Source: Candidatus Marinamargulisbacteria bacterium SCGC AG-410-N11 (GTDB lineage: Bacteria; Margulisbacteria; Marinamargulisbacteria; GCA-2716485; AG-410-N11). From it: a stretch of 64,000 nucleotides of DNA. Positions 1 to 8,725 of the stretch are shown piece after piece; position 1 is the first letter of the stretch; each line of letters opens with the position of its first letter. The stretch is from the NCBI GenBank assembly GCA_003265895.1, contig QFBS01000001.1, forward strand, positions 62,001 to 126,000, given 5' to 3'. The position numbers and the translations under genes were made by a program. The notes under the pieces are model-generated. The model was not told where the DNA came from. It saw only the letters and a list, made by a program, of their open reading frames with translations, and searched no databases.

Positions 1-9
1 TTGTTAAGT

Positions 10-717
10 TTAGGTTTGCAAATTAAAGTCATAAAAAATGTATCCCCCTGTTGGTTTGACGGTGTTAACTGTTAATGTATAAGGGTTAAGTTCTAACCAT
101 TCTAAAATACTTTGTTTAAATAAAGTCAAGTTTTCAACTAAGCAAAAACCTTGAAACATAATATTGGTTTTAGAAAGAGAAAGTGACTGAATAATAACAG
201 GTTGTGTTTTTAAAAACTCGTAAAAAGATAATAACTCTGTATTAGCTGTTTTTGAAATATCAATCGTATTAGCAAGTTTTATATGAAATGTTTTTATAGT
301 TTGTTCCACACGTTGATTTTGATTTACTTGACGTTGATTTGAGTAATAATACAAAAAATATCCAGATTGAAATGAAAAGACTAACAGGAATAGTATTGTG
401 ATAGCATAGTGAATTGAAAATTGAGATAAATGATATTTAATTCTTTCTATTAAAGATTGAGTATATATATGACGTAAATGATATCCGTATTGTTTGAATA
501 AATCTCGTAATGTTTGAGTAATGGATTGAAGCTCAACTTTAGAAAATTGATTCGCTAATGAAGAATCAATGGTAATGGAGTAGCTGTATTGCGATTGAAG
601 CGAGTTAAAGAAAATAGCATGCGATGAAGTATCGTTTAAAAGTGTAAATAACGATAGATCCAGTAGTTGATGGGTGTTTATAGATGATATTGTAAATGTG
701 ATATTTTTTGATCTCAT
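10..717 (-). CDS. Single-pass membrane protein, PilN/GspL-like pilus or secretion assembly protein
   Basis: This 235-residue protein has about 100 hydrophilic N-terminal residues, one clear membrane helix at about residues 101-123, and a C-terminal domain of about 110 residues. The C-terminal half resembles the periplasmic ferredoxin-like domain of PilN/GspL: a short helix, then a strand pattern (VIIQSLSLSKTNIMFQGF), a helix, and a final strand pair ending in FDFNLQT-like alternation. PilN has its helix close to the N-terminus, so the longer N-terminal region is closer to a reduced GspL layout. The likely role is in the inner-membrane platform of a type IV pilus or type II secretion-like machine. 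Stop and start are both inside the window, and no pilus neighbour is visible because the window ends here. The family call rests on pattern only. Confidence 0.4.
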   Translation of the reverse strand: MRSKNITFTISSINTHQLLDLSLFTLLNDTSSHAIFFNSLQSQYSYSITIDSSLANQFSKVELQSITQTLRDLFKQYGYHLRHIYTQSLIERIKYHLSQFSIHYAITILFLLVFSFQSGYFLYYYSNQRQVNQNQRVEQTIKTFHIKLANTIDISKTANTELLSFYEFLKTQPVIIQSLSLSKTNIMFQGFCLVENLTLFKQSILEWLELNPYTLTVNTVKPTGGYIFYDFNLQT

Positions 718-935
718 GTAAATAATATTTTATAAATTAAAAAGTATTACGTCAATAAAAATAATTTAATGTAAATTCTTTCTTTTTATGAACTATTAAT
801 AATTGATAGTCGTGATGCAGTTTTGATTTAAGGGATAGCGTTAATTGGAAGGTTTTCATAAATTAAATATATAATGATAGTATAATAAAGATTTGAACCT
901 TATTATTTGATGAAAGAAACGAGACATATAAGATA

Positions 936-2726
936 ATGCAATGGGTAAAGCAATTTTTTAATTTTGATTTTTTAGAAATTTTAGATCGAAACGAAAAAAA
1001 AGTGTTTTGGTTAATCATAATACTAATGAGTGTTTTTTCATTGGTAGAGGCGTTCACTTATACACTAATAGTACCTTACATTAATGTTATTATAGATCCA
1101 GACCGTATTTATTCGATTGCTAAATTACAACCCATTTTAAAATGGCTAAATTTAACTGAGTCTAAGCAGTTAGTAATCCTTATTTCAATCATTTTTTTAG
1201 GTATGTATTCCATTAAGTCAGGATTACAATTAATAACTAATTATTTTATTGCTAAATTTCCCCAAACAATTTCGCAACATAGAATGGCGTTTATGTATTC
1301 TAAATACTTAAAGATGAACTACAGATCGTATTTAGAAAAAAATACAAAAGAGATGGTAAAGGTATTAACTCAAAACGTTTATCAAGTCGGAGTTTTAATA
1401 CAATCGTCGTTATTTTTTATATCATATCTCATTACATGTATAGGTTTAGTCTTGATTCTTATAAATAAGTCGTTAATAACCACCGTGATTATTATGATCT
1501 TTTTTGTTTTATCTGGTTCCGTTGTTCATTTATCTATTAAAAATCGTCAAAAAAAAGCCGGTGTTGATCTAGATAAATCTTATAATACAGTTTATAAAAT
1601 AACATCAGACTCGTTAACGTTAATTAAAGATATTCGATTATATAAAAAAACAGAGTATTTTATTGATAAGGTAGCAGCTGTTGTTAAAAATGTCTGTGGT
1701 GCCTATAAGGTTAACGCATTCTTATCGGGTTTGCCAGGAGTTTTACTAGAATATTTAGTAATCATATTTTTGGTTTTATTTAGTTTAATATTTATATTAA
1801 AAGGGATTGATATAAAGTCGTATGGAACCTTATTTATTTTTTATGCGGTAGTTGGGAGACGTTTATTAAGCTGTTTAGGGCAGGTGATATCGGCCAAGAA
1901 TACAATTAATTTTTGTAAAGCATCATATGAAACGTATAAGTCAGAGCTTCAATATATTGAATCAGAAAAGTTTGAAATAACAGAAAATATAGCAGAAAAA
2001 GATTTTAATTCCATGTCATTACAAAATATTTCATTTAGCTATAAACCAAAGTTACCTATATTAAAAAATATTTCGCTTGATATTAAAAAAGATGAACTCA
2101 TTGCGTTTGTAGGAACATCAGGGTCGGGGAAAACAACATTGGTGGATGTTATTGGATCATTCTTAAAGCCGAGTTCAGGGGAGTTTTTAGTTAATGGTCA
2201 AAAAAAAGAGTCATTGTCTTCGATACGTCATAAAATGGGTTACGTTCCGCAACAAATGTTAATTTTAGATGATTCATTTAAGAATAATATTGCATTAGGG
2301 TGTGATTCTATTGATCAAAATCGATTAAATCAGGCCATAAAATTAGCCCATTTAGATGAGTTGATCAATGAACTAGATCAAGGGGTAGATACAATTTTAG
2401 GTGATCGAGGTATTCAGTTGTCGGGAGGGCAGCGACAACGGGTGGCTATTGCTCGTGCATTATATGTTCAACCGGAAATTTTATTATTTGATGAAGCGAC
2501 ATCGGCATTAGATGCTAAGTCGGAAAAAGTTATTACGAATAGTATTCTTAATTTAAGAGGAAAGATGACAGTTATTGCGGTAGCTCATCGTTTAAGTACG
2601 ATTAAGGGATTTGATAAAATATTTGTGTTAGAAAATGGTCAGATTGTTAATGCCGGTACACACCAAGAGTTAATCAAGTCTTGCTCAACATATAATAAGA
2701 TGGTAACTTTGGGCGCGTTAGATTAG
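936..2726 (+). CDS. ABC transporter, MsbA/PglK-type lipid-linked glycan exporter
   Basis: This 596-residue half-transporter fuses an N-terminal membrane domain (about six helices, residues 20-320) to a C-terminal ATPase. The ATPase has Walker A GTSGSGKTT at about 393, the Q-loop GYVPQQ, the signature LSGGQRQR at about 495, Walker B ILLFDEATSALD at about 515 and the H-loop AVAHRLST near 550. Fused exporters of this size flip lipid A precursors or lipid-linked oligosaccharides across the inner membrane (MsbA, PglK). It opens a long glycan biosynthesis locus, so I infer that it flips the glycan made by the following genes. No Shine-Dalgarno sequence is visible. The AT-rich hexamer TAAGAT lies six bases before the ATG. 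The exact substrate is not readable from sequence. Confidence 0.88.
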   Translation: MQWVKQFFNFDFLEILDRNEKKVFWLIIILMSVFSLVEAFTYTLIVPYINVIIDPDRIYSIAKLQPILKWLNLTESKQLVILISIIFLGMYSIKSGLQLITNYFIAKFPQTISQHRMAFMYSKYLKMNYRSYLEKNTKEMVKVLTQNVYQVGVLIQSSLFFISYLITCIGLVLILINKSLITTVIIMIFFVLSGSVVHLSIKNRQKKAGVDLDKSYNTVYKITSDSLTLIKDIRLYKKTEYFIDKVAAVVKNVCGAYKVNAFLSGLPGVLLEYLVIIFLVLFSLIFILKGIDIKSYGTLFIFYAVVGRRLLSCLGQVISAKNTINFCKASYETYKSELQYIESEKFEITENIAEKDFNSMSLQNISFSYKPKLPILKNISLDIKKDELIAFVGTSGSGKTTLVDVIGSFLKPSSGEFLVNGQKKESLSSIRHKMGYVPQQMLILDDSFKNNIALGCDSIDQNRLNQAIKLAHLDELINELDQGVDTILGDRGIQLSGGQRQRVAIARALYVQPEILLFDEATSALDAKSEKVITNSILNLRGKMTVIAVAHRLSTIKGFDKIFVLENGQIVNAGTHQELIKSCSTYNKMVTLGALD

Positions 2727-2787
2727 ATTTAAATATTATAAAACGATAATTTTTCTAATTTAGGTTATTTTTTGATATGATATTAGA

Positions 2788-3786
2788 ATGCAAAATTCTA
2801 AAATAAACCATTCAAATGTACTTGTTATTGGAGGCGCTGGCTTAATTGGCTCACACTTAGTAGATGAATTACTATTAACTGATGTTAAAAAAATAGTTAT
2901 ATTTGATAATTTTACAAGAGGAACCTATACAAATCTTAAAGCAGCTTTATTAGATTCTAGAGTATCGGTTTTTGATTTGGGTGGAGATATTTTGCATGTG
3001 GATATTTTAAATGAAGCATTTAAGGATATTGATTATGTATTTCATTTGTCAGCACTATGGCTATTACATTGTCATGATTTTCCAAGAAGTGCGTTTCATG
3101 TCAACATAGAAGGTACGTTTAATGTTCTGGAGGCATGTGTTAAACATAATATTAAAAAATTAATTTATTCATCATCGGCTTCTGTATATGGTGATGCTAT
3201 TGAGACGCCTATGACGGAGGATCATCCCTATAACAATAAAACATTTTATGGTGCAACAAAAATTGCAGGAGAGCATATGTGTAGAGCATATCATCATCGA
3301 TATGGACTCGACTACGTTGGCTTAAGGTACATGAATGTCTATGGTTCTAGACAGGATTATAAGGGTACATATATTGCTGTTATTATGAAAATTTTAGATC
3401 GACTGGATCAAGGGCTTCCTCCCGTTATATATGGAGATGGGTCTCAGTGTTATGATTTTATTTACGTTTCAGATGTTGCAAAAGCTAATATTTGCGCCCT
3501 GAATTCGGATGCTACTGATGCAAATTATAATGTAGGAAGTGGCATAAAAACATCGATAAAAGAATTAGTAGAAATGATTTTAAAATTAAAGAAAAGTGAT
3601 ATTCAAATTGTTTATGAACCACAAGGGCAAACTTTTGTTACTCATCGTGTTGGTGATCCTAATCTTGCAGAAAAGGAAATGGGATTTAAACATAGTATAA
3701 ATCTAGAAGAAGGTCTTACTAAATTAATTGAGTGGCGTGATAAACATAAATTAGAAGTCGGTAATCAAACGCTAGCAACTATTTAA
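2788..3786 (+). CDS. NAD-dependent sugar epimerase/dehydratase (extended SDR)
   Basis: This 332-residue enzyme belongs to the extended short-chain dehydrogenase family acting on nucleotide sugars. The NAD-binding loop GGAGLIGSH is at residues 15-23, SSSASVYGD precedes the active site, and the catalytic YxxxK is Y154-K158 in FYGATK. The C-terminal part carries YGDGSQCYDFIYVSDVA, the usual sugar-nucleotide-binding stretch. Members are UDP-glucose/UDP-GlcNAc 4-epimerases or 4,6-dehydratases. The catalytic loop SASVYG suits either, so the reaction is undetermined. An aminotransferase of the perosamine type starts four bases downstream, so a keto-sugar product is plausible. Upstream there is no Shine-Dalgarno, only TATGAT six bases before the ATG. 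Confidence 0.85.
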   Translation: MQNSKINHSNVLVIGGAGLIGSHLVDELLLTDVKKIVIFDNFTRGTYTNLKAALLDSRVSVFDLGGDILHVDILNEAFKDIDYVFHLSALWLLHCHDFPRSAFHVNIEGTFNVLEACVKHNIKKLIYSSSASVYGDAIETPMTEDHPYNNKTFYGATKIAGEHMCRAYHHRYGLDYVGLRYMNVYGSRQDYKGTYIAVIMKILDRLDQGLPPVIYGDGSQCYDFIYVSDVAKANICALNSDATDANYNVGSGIKTSIKELVEMILKLKKSDIQIVYEPQGQTFVTHRVGDPNLAEKEMGFKHSINLEEGLTKLIEWRDKHKLEVGNQTLATI

Positions 3787-3790
3787 GCAT

Positions 3791-4942
3791 ATGTCTACTT
3801 CTTCTATTAAAAAAATGATTCAAATTTCAGAACCGGTTATTGGAGAGCAAGAATGCTTAGCTGTTCAAGAAACATTAAAATCTGGTTGGACAACTCAAGG
3901 GCCTAAAGTAAGAGAATTTGAAAGAAACTTTGCTAATATTCATCAGTCAAAATCAGCGATTGCATCAACAAGTTGTACAACAGCGTTACATTTAATTTTA
4001 AAGGCATTAAACATTAAAGAAGGTGATGAAGTTATTGTCCCTGCGTTTACCTGGGTTTCAACAGCTAATGTTGTTGAACATTGTTTGGCAGTACCTATTT
4101 TTGTAGATATTGATATTAACACGTTTAATATTGATCCAAAACAATTAAAAGAAAAAATATCATCTAAAACAAAAGCAATTATAGCGGTACATTTATTTGG
4201 ACTATGTGCGGATATTAAAGCAATTAAAAAAATTGCAAACAATATTCCCATTATTGAAGATGCGGCATGTGCGGCAGGTAGTTTTTCTCCAGAGGGAATG
4301 GCAGGGTCTTTAGGAATTGCAGGGGCATTTTCGTTTCATCCTCGAAAAATTATTTCAACAGGGGAAGGCGGCATAATAACGACGAATAAACAAGAACTTG
4401 CGGATAAAATAGATGTTTTACGAAATCATGGAGCTAGTTTATCAGAGGAAAAGCGACACCATAGTAGTCAGCCATTTATTCTTCCAGATTTTAATGTGTG
4501 TGGGTTTAATTATCGAATGACAGATATCCAGGCATCAGTAGGTATTATTCAGTTAGAAAAATTAAAAGAATTTATTGATTTTCGCCAATACTGGGCAGCC
4601 TTTTATCAAGAACAATTGTCGGATATAAAGTGGTTAAAGCTCCCTGAGATACCAAAGGGGTATGGAATGAACTGGCAATCATTTGTTTGTGTATTTAATA
4701 AAAGTAAACACTTTAGAACGCGTAATGAGATCATGCTTCAATTACAAGAGAAAGGTATTAGTACAAGGCCAGGCACCCATGCTGTTCATTTATTGGGATA
4801 TTATCAATCAAAATACCAGTTTAAAGATAATGACTTTCCTGCGGCAAACTTAGCTGATCAACAAACGCTTGCAATCCCACTGCATAATAAAATGACAGAA
4901 GAAGATTTTAAATACATTGTCGATATCATTAAGGGCTTATAA
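3791..4942 (+). CDS. DegT/DnrJ/EryC1/StrS-family PLP sugar aminotransferase
   Basis: This 383-residue protein has the hallmarks of nucleotide-sugar aminotransferases. The entry motif is SGWTTQGPKVREFE, STSCTTALHL forms the phosphate-binding region, IIEDAACAAGS holds the aspartate that pairs with the PLP ring nitrogen, and the Schiff-base lysine is K186 in FHPRKIISTGEGG. This active-site string matches perosamine/4-keto-sugar aminotransferases. The likely reaction is transfer of an amino group from glutamate to a 4-keto sugar nucleotide made by an SDR such as the upstream gene. Four bases separate it from the epimerase, and its stop overlaps the next start (TAATG). The resulting amine could be the acceptor for the formyltransferase encoded at 6851-7639. 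Confidence 0.9.
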   Translation: MSTSSIKKMIQISEPVIGEQECLAVQETLKSGWTTQGPKVREFERNFANIHQSKSAIASTSCTTALHLILKALNIKEGDEVIVPAFTWVSTANVVEHCLAVPIFVDIDINTFNIDPKQLKEKISSKTKAIIAVHLFGLCADIKAIKKIANNIPIIEDAACAAGSFSPEGMAGSLGIAGAFSFHPRKIISTGEGGIITTNKQELADKIDVLRNHGASLSEEKRHHSSQPFILPDFNVCGFNYRMTDIQASVGIIQLEKLKEFIDFRQYWAAFYQEQLSDIKWLKLPEIPKGYGMNWQSFVCVFNKSKHFRTRNEIMLQLQEKGISTRPGTHAVHLLGYYQSKYQFKDNDFPAANLADQQTLAIPLHNKMTEEDFKYIVDIIKGL

Positions 4943-6858
4943 TGTGTGGCGTTGTTGGGGTTGTTGATCAAAAAGGAAATCAAGTTAAACCCGCTGTCAT
5001 TGAAGCAATGATTAATAACATCAGACATAGAGGCCCCGATAATCAAGAAGTTATTATTGATAAAAATATTGGAATAGCACATTGTCGGCTTTCGATTATT
5101 GATTTATCAGATTTGGCAAATCAACCCATGGTAAGCCAGAATAAACGATTTATAATTTCTTATAATGGAGAGGTCTATAATTTTAAACAAATACGATCCG
5201 AATTACAGCGGTTAGGGAGACGATTTATATCTAATTCTGATGCTGAAGTTGTTTTGCAATCATATGAAGAATGGGGGATTCGCTGTTTAACTAAATTTAA
5301 CGGTATGTTTGCATTTATAATTTGGGATAAGCAAAATAATCAGTTTTTTATAGCGAGAGATCGATATGGGATTAAGCCGTTATATTATGCAACATTTGAT
5401 AATGTATTTATGGTAGCTTCTGAGCAAAAGGCATTTGCCAAACATCCTAAGTTTAAATCAGAGTTGGACTATGAAGCATTATTAGAATATTTTACGTTTC
5501 AAAATATTTTTACAAATAAAACATTTAATACACGTATAAAATTGTTTCCTCCAGGGCATTATGGTGTTATTTCGACTATAAACAAGCAAAGTTCATTACA
5601 ATTAACACAGTATTGGGATTTTCATTTTGAAGAGCCAAGTGACCCCGCATCAGAAGCTGAGTATATTGAGGAATTGGACCGCCTATTCAAGCAAGCAGTA
5701 GAACGTCAAATGGTTAGTGATGTTGAAATAGGCTCTTATTTGAGTGGCGGGATGGATTCAGGGGCTATTACAGCGTTAGCTGCAAAGCAAAATCCTTATA
5801 TTAAAACATTTACGTGTGGGTTTGATTTGAATTCTGCTCAAGGATTGGAATTAGGGTTTGATGAACGTGAAAAAGCAGAGTATATGTCTTATTTATTTCA
5901 GACAGAACATTATGAAATTGTGTTAAAAGCAGGGGATATGGAACGATGTTTATCTCAATTAGCTTATCATTTAGAAGAGCCTCGAGTAGGTCAATGTTAT
6001 CCTAATTTTTATGCATCTAAGTTGGCGTCTAAATTTGTGAAGGTTGTGTTGTCTGGGGCAGGTGGTGACGAATTATTTGGAGGATACCCATGGCGTTATT
6101 ATCGTGCGGTTGTGAATGATGATTTTGAACATTATATTGATAAGTATTATATTTTTTGGCAGCGATTAATATCAAATAAAGATATCAAAAAGGTATTTTC
6201 TCCGGTTTGGGATAAGGTAGGTCATGTTTGGACTCGCGATATTTTTAGAGACGTATTTAAAACACATGCCGAACAATTTACAAGGCCTGAAGATTATGTA
6301 AATCATTCGTTGTATTTTGAAGCGAAGACTTTTTTGCAAGGATTGTTGATTGTAGAAGATAAAATGAGTATGGCACATAGTTTGGAAACACGGGTACCGT
6401 TTTTGGATAATGATTTGGTGGACTTTGCGATGAAGTTACCTGTTAAGCTGAAATTGGGGAATTTGTCTAAGGTTGTTAGAATTAATGAGAATGAGCCGGG
6501 CTCTAAGACTAAAAAGTATTTTAACAAAACTAAGGATGGGAAGTTGATTTTGCGAAAAGCAATGCAGGCTTATATTCCTGAATCAGTGACAAAAATAGAA
6601 AAACAGGGGTTTTCTGCGCCAGACCAGAGTTGGTTTAAAAAGGATAGTTATAAATTTATTGAGAAATTATTATTAGATAAAAACTCAAAGATATATGATG
6701 TTTTTGATTATGAGAGTATAAAAAGCTTAGTGGATTCTCATCTAGCAGGTGAGGAAAATCGGCGGTTGTTGATTTGGGGGTTGTTAAATGTGAATGAAAT
6801 TTTAAATAATACATTTATATTGTTAAATGAAAAAAAAATGGTAGCAAATTATGATTAA
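4942..6858 (+). CDS. asnB: Asparagine synthetase-type glutamine amidotransferase, copy 1
   Basis: This 638-residue two-domain enzyme starts MCGVVGVV, leaving Cys2 as the glutaminase nucleophile. The N-terminal class II amidotransferase domain has RHRGPDN, SYNGEVYN and RDRYGIKPLYY. The C-terminal ATP-pyrophosphatase domain has the PP-loop SGGMDS at residues 268-273 and SGAGGDELFGGYPWRY. Canonical AsnB makes asparagine. Homologues inside O-antigen loci often amidate sugar acids or other glycan carboxylates. It sits in tight series with sugar genes, and a second copy lies at 16345-18216, so a glycan-amidating role is more likely than amino-acid biosynthesis. It overlaps the aminotransferase by one base and the formyltransferase by eight bases. 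Confidence 0.88.
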   Translation: MCGVVGVVDQKGNQVKPAVIEAMINNIRHRGPDNQEVIIDKNIGIAHCRLSIIDLSDLANQPMVSQNKRFIISYNGEVYNFKQIRSELQRLGRRFISNSDAEVVLQSYEEWGIRCLTKFNGMFAFIIWDKQNNQFFIARDRYGIKPLYYATFDNVFMVASEQKAFAKHPKFKSELDYEALLEYFTFQNIFTNKTFNTRIKLFPPGHYGVISTINKQSSLQLTQYWDFHFEEPSDPASEAEYIEELDRLFKQAVERQMVSDVEIGSYLSGGMDSGAITALAAKQNPYIKTFTCGFDLNSAQGLELGFDEREKAEYMSYLFQTEHYEIVLKAGDMERCLSQLAYHLEEPRVGQCYPNFYASKLASKFVKVVLSGAGGDELFGGYPWRYYRAVVNDDFEHYIDKYYIFWQRLISNKDIKKVFSPVWDKVGHVWTRDIFRDVFKTHAEQFTRPEDYVNHSLYFEAKTFLQGLLIVEDKMSMAHSLETRVPFLDNDLVDFAMKLPVKLKLGNLSKVVRINENEPGSKTKKYFNKTKDGKLILRKAMQAYIPESVTKIEKQGFSAPDQSWFKKDSYKFIEKLLLDKNSKIYDVFDYESIKSLVDSHLAGEENRRLLIWGLLNVNEILNNTFILLNEKKMVANYD

Positions 6859-7639
6859 GATTGTTTTTTTTGGATGCACAAACTTTAGTAAGGAGTTATT
6901 TGATCATTTACAAATGATCAAAAATATTAATATTAAAGCTATATTTTCAATACCAGAACAGTTTAATATTTCTTATAGTAAGACAAAGGTAAAAAATTAT
7001 AATTATTATTCATTTTATCAAGATGCAAAAGAATTAAATATTCCTTTCTATGAAGTGAATTCTAAAGAAAATGATATTATTGATTATAAATCTATTCTTT
7101 CAGATATTGAACCTGATTTAATTCTCGCATTTGGTTGGTATTATATGATTCCAAAACAAATAAGAAGGCTTGCGAAATATGGTGTTTGGGGGATGCATGC
7201 TTCCCTTTTACCTAATTATGCAGGAGGAGCTCCATTAGTTTGGGCAATGATAAATGGAGAAAAAACTACCGGTATTAGTTTATTTAAATTAGAAGATGGT
7301 ATTGATAACGGACCAATTATTGCGCAGGAAAAGTTTCAAATTGATAAATTAGATACAATCAAGAACGTAATAGATAAATCTGTTGTCGCTTCAAAAAAAA
7401 TATTAACTAATATTTTTAGACAGAATCTTGATAAAATAAAATATACGCATCAAGATCAATCAAAAATAAAAGTTTATCCTCAACGATCTCCAGATGATGG
7501 AGAAATTGATTTTAGTATGTCTGCAGAAGAAATTTATGATTTTGTTAGAGCGCAAGGAGATCCATACCCTGGGGCTTTTATAAAATCAAGTGATAATAAG
7601 AGAATTGTTGTTGAAAAAATTAGAATAGAAGAATTTTAG
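6851..7639 (+). CDS. Formyltransferase-fold protein, probable sugar N-formyltransferase
   Basis: This 262-residue protein carries the formyltransferase fold, with LILAFGWYYMIPKQI followed by HASLLPNYAGGAPLVWA and EDGIDNGPIIAQ. The family uses 10-formyltetrahydrofolate to formylate Met-tRNA (Fmt) or sugar amines. The catalytic His (H116) and Asp (D152) are present. The usual Asn two residues before the His is Gly114 here (WGMHASLLP). The protein is shorter than Fmt (about 310 residues) and lacks most of the tRNA-binding C-terminal domain, which suits sugar formylation. Its place directly after an aminotransferase supports an N-formylamino sugar. The missing Asn means activity should not be assumed, although a group of glycan-locus homologues may share it. 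Confidence 0.75.
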   Translation: MIKIVFFGCTNFSKELFDHLQMIKNINIKAIFSIPEQFNISYSKTKVKNYNYYSFYQDAKELNIPFYEVNSKENDIIDYKSILSDIEPDLILAFGWYYMIPKQIRRLAKYGVWGMHASLLPNYAGGAPLVWAMINGEKTTGISLFKLEDGIDNGPIIAQEKFQIDKLDTIKNVIDKSVVASKKILTNIFRQNLDKIKYTHQDQSKIKVYPQRSPDDGEIDFSMSAEEIYDFVRAQGDPYPGAFIKSSDNKRIVVEKIRIEEF

Positions 7640-7722
7640 TGTTATTTATGGTGGAGCTTGAATATTTTTGAAGAAACAAACTAAATATTTAGGGATTTGC
7701 AAAAAATAAAGGAAGATATTAA

Positions 7723-8010
7723 ATGCGTAATAGAAAACTAGAATTTGGTTACAAGTGGGCGCAAAGAGATAGTTATGAGTCTGATCACGTAGAAAAAGAA
7801 GGAAGACGATGGCTATTTGAAAGACATTGTAATAATGGTCATCAAAAATTAAATAAAAGTAAACATCAAGATACATTTCATAATTTATATATGACAGACT
7901 TTATTCAGTATAGTATTGATGAGGGGGTTGAAGTAAAGCCCTGTTATATAAATAATGGATGGATTGAAATTGATAGTATTAAGGATTTAAAGGCATATGA
8001 AAACCGATAA
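7723..8010 (+). pseudogene. C-terminal stub of a sugar-phosphate nucleotidyltransferase
   Basis: The 95-codon open frame ends with YMTDFIQYSIDEGVEV and NGWIEIDSIKDLKAYE, which is the C-terminal signature of NTP-transferase-type sugar or choline phosphate nucleotidyltransferases. These enzymes normally have about 230-260 residues and begin with a GxGxRxG nucleotide loop, which is absent here. In the neighbouring forward frame, 7660-7850 still reads like protein (DLQKIKEDIK, LVTSGRKEIV) but is broken by several stops. I therefore read this as a decayed gene that has lost its N-terminal half through frameshift or deletion. Translation of the stub may survive because its last 14 bases overlap the start of the deacetylase gene. 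It could instead be a genuine small protein of unknown role. Confidence 0.6.
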
Positions 8011-8725
8011 ATTGAATTCAAAATTAATATCTGAAATAAATTTAAATAATTCTGATAATTGGAGTGATCAAGTATTTATTACTATGGATATTGATTGGGC
8101 TCCAGATTTTGTTATTGAAGATACATTGTCTTTTTTTGAGAATATCAAATTAACACTTTTTGTTACTCATAAGTCCAAAATTTTGAATTCACTAGTAAAT
8201 AATAATAATTTCGAGTTAGGAATTCATCCAAATTTTAATTTTTTATTAAATGGTGATTTTAGATATGGGGATACTATAGAAAAGGTGATAGAGTATTATT
8301 TAGAATTTGTTCCTAATTCTAAATCAGTTAGATCTCATTCTTTGGCTAATAATTCGCATATGCTAGATATTTTTACAAAAAAAAATATAGTATACGATTG
8401 TAATATTTTTATTCCTTATTATTCAACAATAAAACTAAATCCTTGGTTACATTGGGATAAAAAGCTAATAAGAGTTCCTTATTTTTGGGAAGATGATGTG
8501 CAATTTATGTATGATCCTAATTGGTTGTCTAAACCAGAGGATATTATAAATTCTAATATTTTTAGGGTTTTTAATTTTCATCCTATACATATTTTTTTGA
8601 ATACTGAAAATATTGATCGTTATATAGCTGCAAAACCTTATTTAAACAACAAAGAAAAATTAAAAGAGTTTATTAATAAAAGTAAATATGGAACTAAAGA
8701 CTTTTTAGTTGATTTAATTAGATAA
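7997..8725 (+). CDS. WbmS-like polysaccharide deacetylase family protein
   Basis: This 242-residue protein begins its catalytic fold with FITMDIDWAPDFVI (D31, D33, W34, D37), followed by the metal-ligand style segments LGIHPNFN (H77) and SVRSHSLANN, and ends with VFNFHPIHIFLNT. This arrangement matches the WbmS-type branch of the NodB/CE4 superfamily found in O-antigen loci. The TIM-barrel-like metal enzyme would remove an acetyl group from an N-acetylated sugar, or act on a related amide. No signal peptide is seen, so it should act in the cytoplasm on a sugar nucleotide or lipid-linked intermediate. The gene overlaps the nucleotidyltransferase stub by 14 bases and the next start follows immediately after its stop. 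Confidence 0.72.
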   Translation: MKTDKLNSKLISEINLNNSDNWSDQVFITMDIDWAPDFVIEDTLSFFENIKLTLFVTHKSKILNSLVNNNNFELGIHPNFNFLLNGDFRYGDTIEKVIEYYLEFVPNSKSVRSHSLANNSHMLDIFTKKNIVYDCNIFIPYYSTIKLNPWLHWDKKLIRVPYFWEDDVQFMYDPNWLSKPEDIINSNIFRVFNFHPIHIFLNTENIDRYIAAKPYLNNKEKLKEFINKSKYGTKDFLVDLIR

